From Candidatus Nanohalarchaeota archaeon (GTDB lineage Archaea; EX4484-52; B79-G9): 13,842 bases of DNA. The stretch is taken from NCBI GenBank assembly GCA_030594795.1, contig JAUVEK010000022.1:1-13842 (forward strand). Reading direction: 5' to 3'. Position 1 is the stretch's first letter, and each line of letters begins with the position of its first letter. Under the pieces are notes generated by a model that saw only the letters and a program-made list of their open reading frames with translations, was not told where the DNA came from and ran no database searches. A program made the translations under genes and the position numbers. This document shows positions 12,115 through 13,842 of this stretch, in pieces.

Positions 12115-12480
12115 ATGGCAAAAAGAACAGGACCAACCAACCCAAACACACAAAAGATAATCAAAAAACTAAAAAAACAGTCAAATGAAAAAGGCGTGAA
12201 AATCTGGAAAGACATAGCCAAAAGACTCGAAAAACCAAAAAGAATACATCCTGCAGTCAACGTAAGCAAGCTCGAAAAATACTTAAACAAAGGAGACACA
12301 GCAATAATCCCCGGAAAACTGCTGGGCGACGGGAAAATCACAAAACCCGTAACCGTAAGCGCAAAAAAAATCTCAAAAACCGCGAAAGCCAAGATAGAAA
12401 AGGCAGGCGGAAAATACATCCCATACGATGAAATAATCACAAAAAACCCAAAAGGCTCAAAAATAAAAATCATGGAATGA
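12115..12480 (+). CDS. rpl18e: 50S ribosomal protein L18e (eL18)
   Basis: Archaeal eL18, related to uL15, 121 residues. Visible signatures are the N-terminal TGPTNPNTQKIIKKLKKQSNEK, KIWKDIAKRLEKPKR, the VNVSKLEKYLNKGDTAIIPGKLLGDGKITKPVTVSA core and a C-terminal AKAKIEKAGG helix shared with the L15 fold. ATG 12115 was chosen over GTG 12106, which is part of the CGTGA binding site. It lies 30 nt after the tRNA-Leu with no clear TATA box between, so it may be read from upstream. L13 begins 10 nt after its stop. Confidence 0.94.
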   Translation: MAKRTGPTNPNTQKIIKKLKKQSNEKGVKIWKDIAKRLEKPKRIHPAVNVSKLEKYLNKGDTAIIPGKLLGDGKITKPVTVSAKKISKTAKAKIEKAGGKYIPYDEIITKNPKGSKIKIME

Positions 12481-12490
12481 AGGCGAAACT

Positions 12491-12904
12491 ATGATGATAA
12501 TCGACGCGATCGACACAATACTCGGAAGACTTGCAAGCAACTGTGCAAAAAAAGCACTGAAAGGAGAAAAAATAATCATAATCAACTCAGAAAAAGCAAT
12601 AGTCTCAGGCACAAAAACAGACATCCTGCTGAGATACAAATTCAAAAGAGACGTAGGCAGCATAACAAAAGGCCCATACTACTCAAGAATGTCCGACAGG
12701 ATAGTCCGAAGAACAATAAGAGGCATGTTGCCACGGAAAACCTCAAGAGGCAAAGAAGCACTAAAAAACATTGAAGTGCACATCGGCAGGCCCAAAGACA
12801 TCACAGGCGAACCAGCAAAACTCGAAAAAGTCGGCAAAACCATACTTCAAAACCAGAAATATACCACAATAGAACAGATAAGCAAATGGCTCGGAGCCAG
12901 GTAA
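12491..12904 (+). CDS. rpl13: 50S ribosomal protein L13 (uL13)
   Basis: uL13 is an early-assembly large-subunit protein. The 137-residue archaeal form has IDAIDTILGRLASNCAKKALKGEKIIIINSEKAIVSG at the start, RYKFKRDVGSITKGPYYSRMSDRIVRRTIRGMLPRKTSRG in the middle and IGRPKD near the end. AGGCGA lies 6 nt before the ATG at 12491; a second ATG directly follows and is an equal candidate. It belongs to the L18e-L13-S9-RpoN unit and ends 14 nt before S9. Confidence 0.95.
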   Translation: MMIIDAIDTILGRLASNCAKKALKGEKIIIINSEKAIVSGTKTDILLRYKFKRDVGSITKGPYYSRMSDRIVRRTIRGMLPRKTSRGKEALKNIEVHIGRPKDITGEPAKLEKVGKTILQNQKYTTIEQISKWLGAR

Positions 12905-12918
12905 TGAACAGTGATAAC

Positions 12919-13347
12919 ATGGACAAACCACAGAAGACAAAATCAAAAATAATAAACACAATCGGCAAAAGAAAATGCGCAATAGCACATGCAACCCTGA
13001 AACCAGGAAAAGGCAGGATCACAATAAACAGCAAGCCACTGGACAAAGTAAAACCGGAACTTGCGAAACTAAAAATAACAGAGCCGCTGATACTTGCAGG
13101 CAGCGCCAAAGACAAAATAGACATCACAGTAACCGTCAACGGCGGAGGAATCTTCGGCCAGGCAGACGCAGCAAGGCAGGCAATATCACGCGGGCTGATT
13201 GAATGGACAAAGGACAAAGACCTCGAAAAAACAATCACAGCCTACGACAGAACCATGATCCGCTACGACCCAAGAAGAACAGAACCGCACAAACCATCAC
13301 GCTCAAAACAGGGTGCAAGAAGAAAAAAGCAATTAAGCAAAAGGTGA
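12919..13347 (+). CDS. rps9: 30S ribosomal protein S9 (uS9)
   Basis: uS9 lies in the small-subunit head; its basic C-terminal tail reaches the P-site tRNA. The 142-residue product has INTIGKRKCAIAHATLKPGKGRITINSKPL, then VTVNGGGIFGQADAARQAISRGLI and YDPRRTEPHKPSRSKQGARRKK. The C-terminus ends in QLSKR; many members end in KSYR. GTGAT at 12911-12915 with 3 nt spacing selects ATG 12919 over ATG 12904, which overlaps the L13 stop. RpoN follows after 4 nt. Confidence 0.95.
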   Translation: MDKPQKTKSKIINTIGKRKCAIAHATLKPGKGRITINSKPLDKVKPELAKLKITEPLILAGSAKDKIDITVTVNGGGIFGQADAARQAISRGLIEWTKDKDLEKTITAYDRTMIRYDPRRTEPHKPSRSKQGARRKKQLSKR

Positions 13348-13351
13348 AACA

Positions 13352-13570
13352 ATGATAATACCAGTTAGATGCATTTCATGCGGAGAAATCGTCGGAGACA
13401 AATGGGAAAAATTCAGCAGCGAACTAGCCCTCGGCAAAGACCCGAAGAAAATACTCGACAGCCTGAAAGTCGAAAAATACTGCTGCAGAAGTACGATAAT
13501 AACCAACGTAGACCTGATGGACGATATTGCAATCTTCAAAAAAAGATTAGTGCCATCTAAACAAGAATAA
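13352..13570 (+). CDS. rpoN: DNA-directed RNA polymerase subunit N (Rpo10)
   Basis: Rpo10/Rpb10, a small zinc-binding subunit that works with Rpo3 during polymerase assembly. The 72-residue product starts MIIPVRCISCGEIVGDKWEK with Cys7 and Cys10, and has the adjacent pair Cys44-Cys45 in KYCCR, the full zinc site of the family. The usual RYCCRRM is varied to KYCCRST. GGTGA precedes the ATG at 13352. It closes the conserved L18e-L13-S9-RpoN unit. The rpoK, enolase and S2 genes that often follow in archaea are not seen in the remaining 270 nt, which hold two tRNA genes. Confidence 0.95.
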   Translation: MIIPVRCISCGEIVGDKWEKFSSELALGKDPKKILDSLKVEKYCCRSTIITNVDLMDDIAIFKKRLVPSKQE

Positions 13571-13584
13571 GAAGATAATCATCT

Positions 13585-13699
13585 GCTCCTGTAGTCTAGT
13601 CCGGTAAGGATGCCGGCCTTTCAAGCCGGTGGCTCGGGTTCAAATCTCCAAAATATTGCAAACTTACTAATATTTAGAGTGAAAATCCCGGCAGGAGCA
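13585..13699 (+). tRNA. tRNA-Glu(UUC) with 41-nt intron in the T-loop
   Basis: The acceptor stem pairs GCTCCTG (13585-13591) with CAGGAGC (13692-13698), with discriminator A13699 and no CCA encoded. The anticodon stem CCGGC/GCCGG (13613-13617 with 13625-13629) has a normal uninterrupted 7-nt loop with anticodon TTC at 13620-13622. The T-stem pairs TCGGG (13634-13638) with CCCGG (13687-13691), but the T-loop TTCAAAT is split by 41 extra bases. Without removal the T-arm could not form, so the intron must be spliced. Found 14 nt after rpoN. Confidence 0.92.
13645..13685 (+). other. non-canonical T-loop tRNA intron (position 59/60) with canonical BHB
   Basis: The outer helix is the T-stem. A central 4-bp helix TTCA/TGAA (13639-13642 with 13680-13683) is flanked by two 3-nt bulges, both AAT (13643-13645 and 13684-13686). 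The inner helix starts CTC/GAG (13646-13648 with 13677-13679) and continues with AAATATT/AATATTT (13651-13657 with 13669-13675). Cleavage after the second base of each bulge restores TTCAAAT-CCCGG. Confidence 0.85.
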
Positions 13700-13700
13700 T

Positions 13701-13733
13701 TAATTATTTATTCATTTCTAGGTAAATAAATTA
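13701..13733. repeat. AT-rich inverted repeat between two tRNA genes
   Basis: TAATTATTTA (13701-13710) pairs with TAAATAAATTA (13723-13733) with one bulged A around a 12-nt spacer. It could end the tRNA-Glu transcript; the right arm also overlaps the likely promoter of the next tRNA. Confidence 0.5.
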
Positions 13734-13737
13734 TACA
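13728..13737 (+). promoter_or_regulatory. probable TATA box for tRNA-Leu(UAG)
   Basis: AT-rich element AAATTATACA, centred about 25 nt before the tRNA 5' end at 13758. Confidence 0.4.
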
Positions 13738-13757
13738 TACAAGACAAACAGGCAAAA

Positions 13758-13841
13758 GCAGGGGTCGCCAAGCTGGTCAAAGGCGCTGGGCTTAGGACCC
13801 AGTCTCGTAGGAGTTCGAGGGTTCGAATCCCTTCCCCTGCA
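13758..13841 (+). tRNA. tRNA-Leu(UAG), intronless
   Basis: The acceptor stem pairs GCAGGGG (13758-13764) with CCCCTGC (13834-13840), with discriminator A13841. The anticodon stem CTGGG/CCCAG (13786-13790 with 13798-13802) encloses an uninterrupted loop CTTAGGA with anticodon TAG at 13793-13795. A long variable arm marks class II. The last base of the window is C, so whether CCA is encoded cannot be seen. It is the only one of the four tRNA genes here without an intron. Confidence 0.93.
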
Positions 13842-13842
13842 C

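Noticed and set aside
11965..12153. 62-codon - strand frame with GRDSNPRKTCAYR
   Set aside because: Antisense translation of tRNA-Leu(UAA), a common annotation artefact.

Overview
The window is a stretch of archaeal chromosome carrying the downstream half of the spc-type ribosomal protein operon and the alpha-type operon (S13 to RpoN), nearly all on the + strand. L32e, L19e, L34e, L14e, L18e, Cbf5-type TruB, the DUF106/EMC3-like protein and the RNA polymerase subunits Rpo3 (D) and Rpo10 (N) are archaeal, and the tRNA genes carry bulge-helix-bulge introns. Two nucleotide kinase genes usual at this locus in many archaea (adk after secY, cmk near L34e/L14e) are absent. Together with the compact layout and the lysine-rich tails on ribosomal proteins this suggests a reduced, DPANN-like archaeon. 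That placement is an inference; no finer rank can be read here.

Layout. 1-6530: 3' end of L6, L32e, a small unrecognised zinc ribbon gene, L19e, L18, S5, L30, L15, SecY and a YidC/EMC3-like membrane protein, tightly packed. 6531-7153: L34e and L14e under their own TATA box, overlapping by 14 nt. 7160-7793: a HepT/MntA toxin-antitoxin pair on the - strand, with codon use unlike its neighbours. 7800-7876: a divergent promoter spacer. 7877-9087: truB/cbf5 and a Trm112-like zinc ribbon gene. 9114-9234: intron-containing tRNA-Ser(UGA). 9235-9515: non-coding region with two TATA boxes, a pair of near-identical palindromes and a strongly structured predicted 5' leader. 9516-11895: S13, S4, S11, RpoD. 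11975-12084: intron-containing tRNA-Leu(UAA). 12115-13570: L18e, L13, S9, RpoN. 13585-13841: tRNA-Glu(UUC) interrupted in its T-loop by an intron with a textbook bulge-helix-bulge, then an intronless tRNA-Leu(UAG).

Functionally the window joins ribosome assembly, protein export and membrane insertion (SecY plus the EMC3-like protein), transcription (Rpo3, Rpo10), tRNA/rRNA modification (TruB, a possible Trm112 methyltransferase partner) and tRNA supply. The main items for a second look are the T-loop intron, the toxin-antitoxin insertion, the palindromes and leader before S13, the G-quadruplex-like patch in the L32e tail, the small zinc ribbon between L32e and L19e, and the charged tails on four ribosomal proteins. 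Starts were chosen from GGTGA/GAGGAT-type ribosome binding sites; several (L19e, S13, S4) appear to be TTG.
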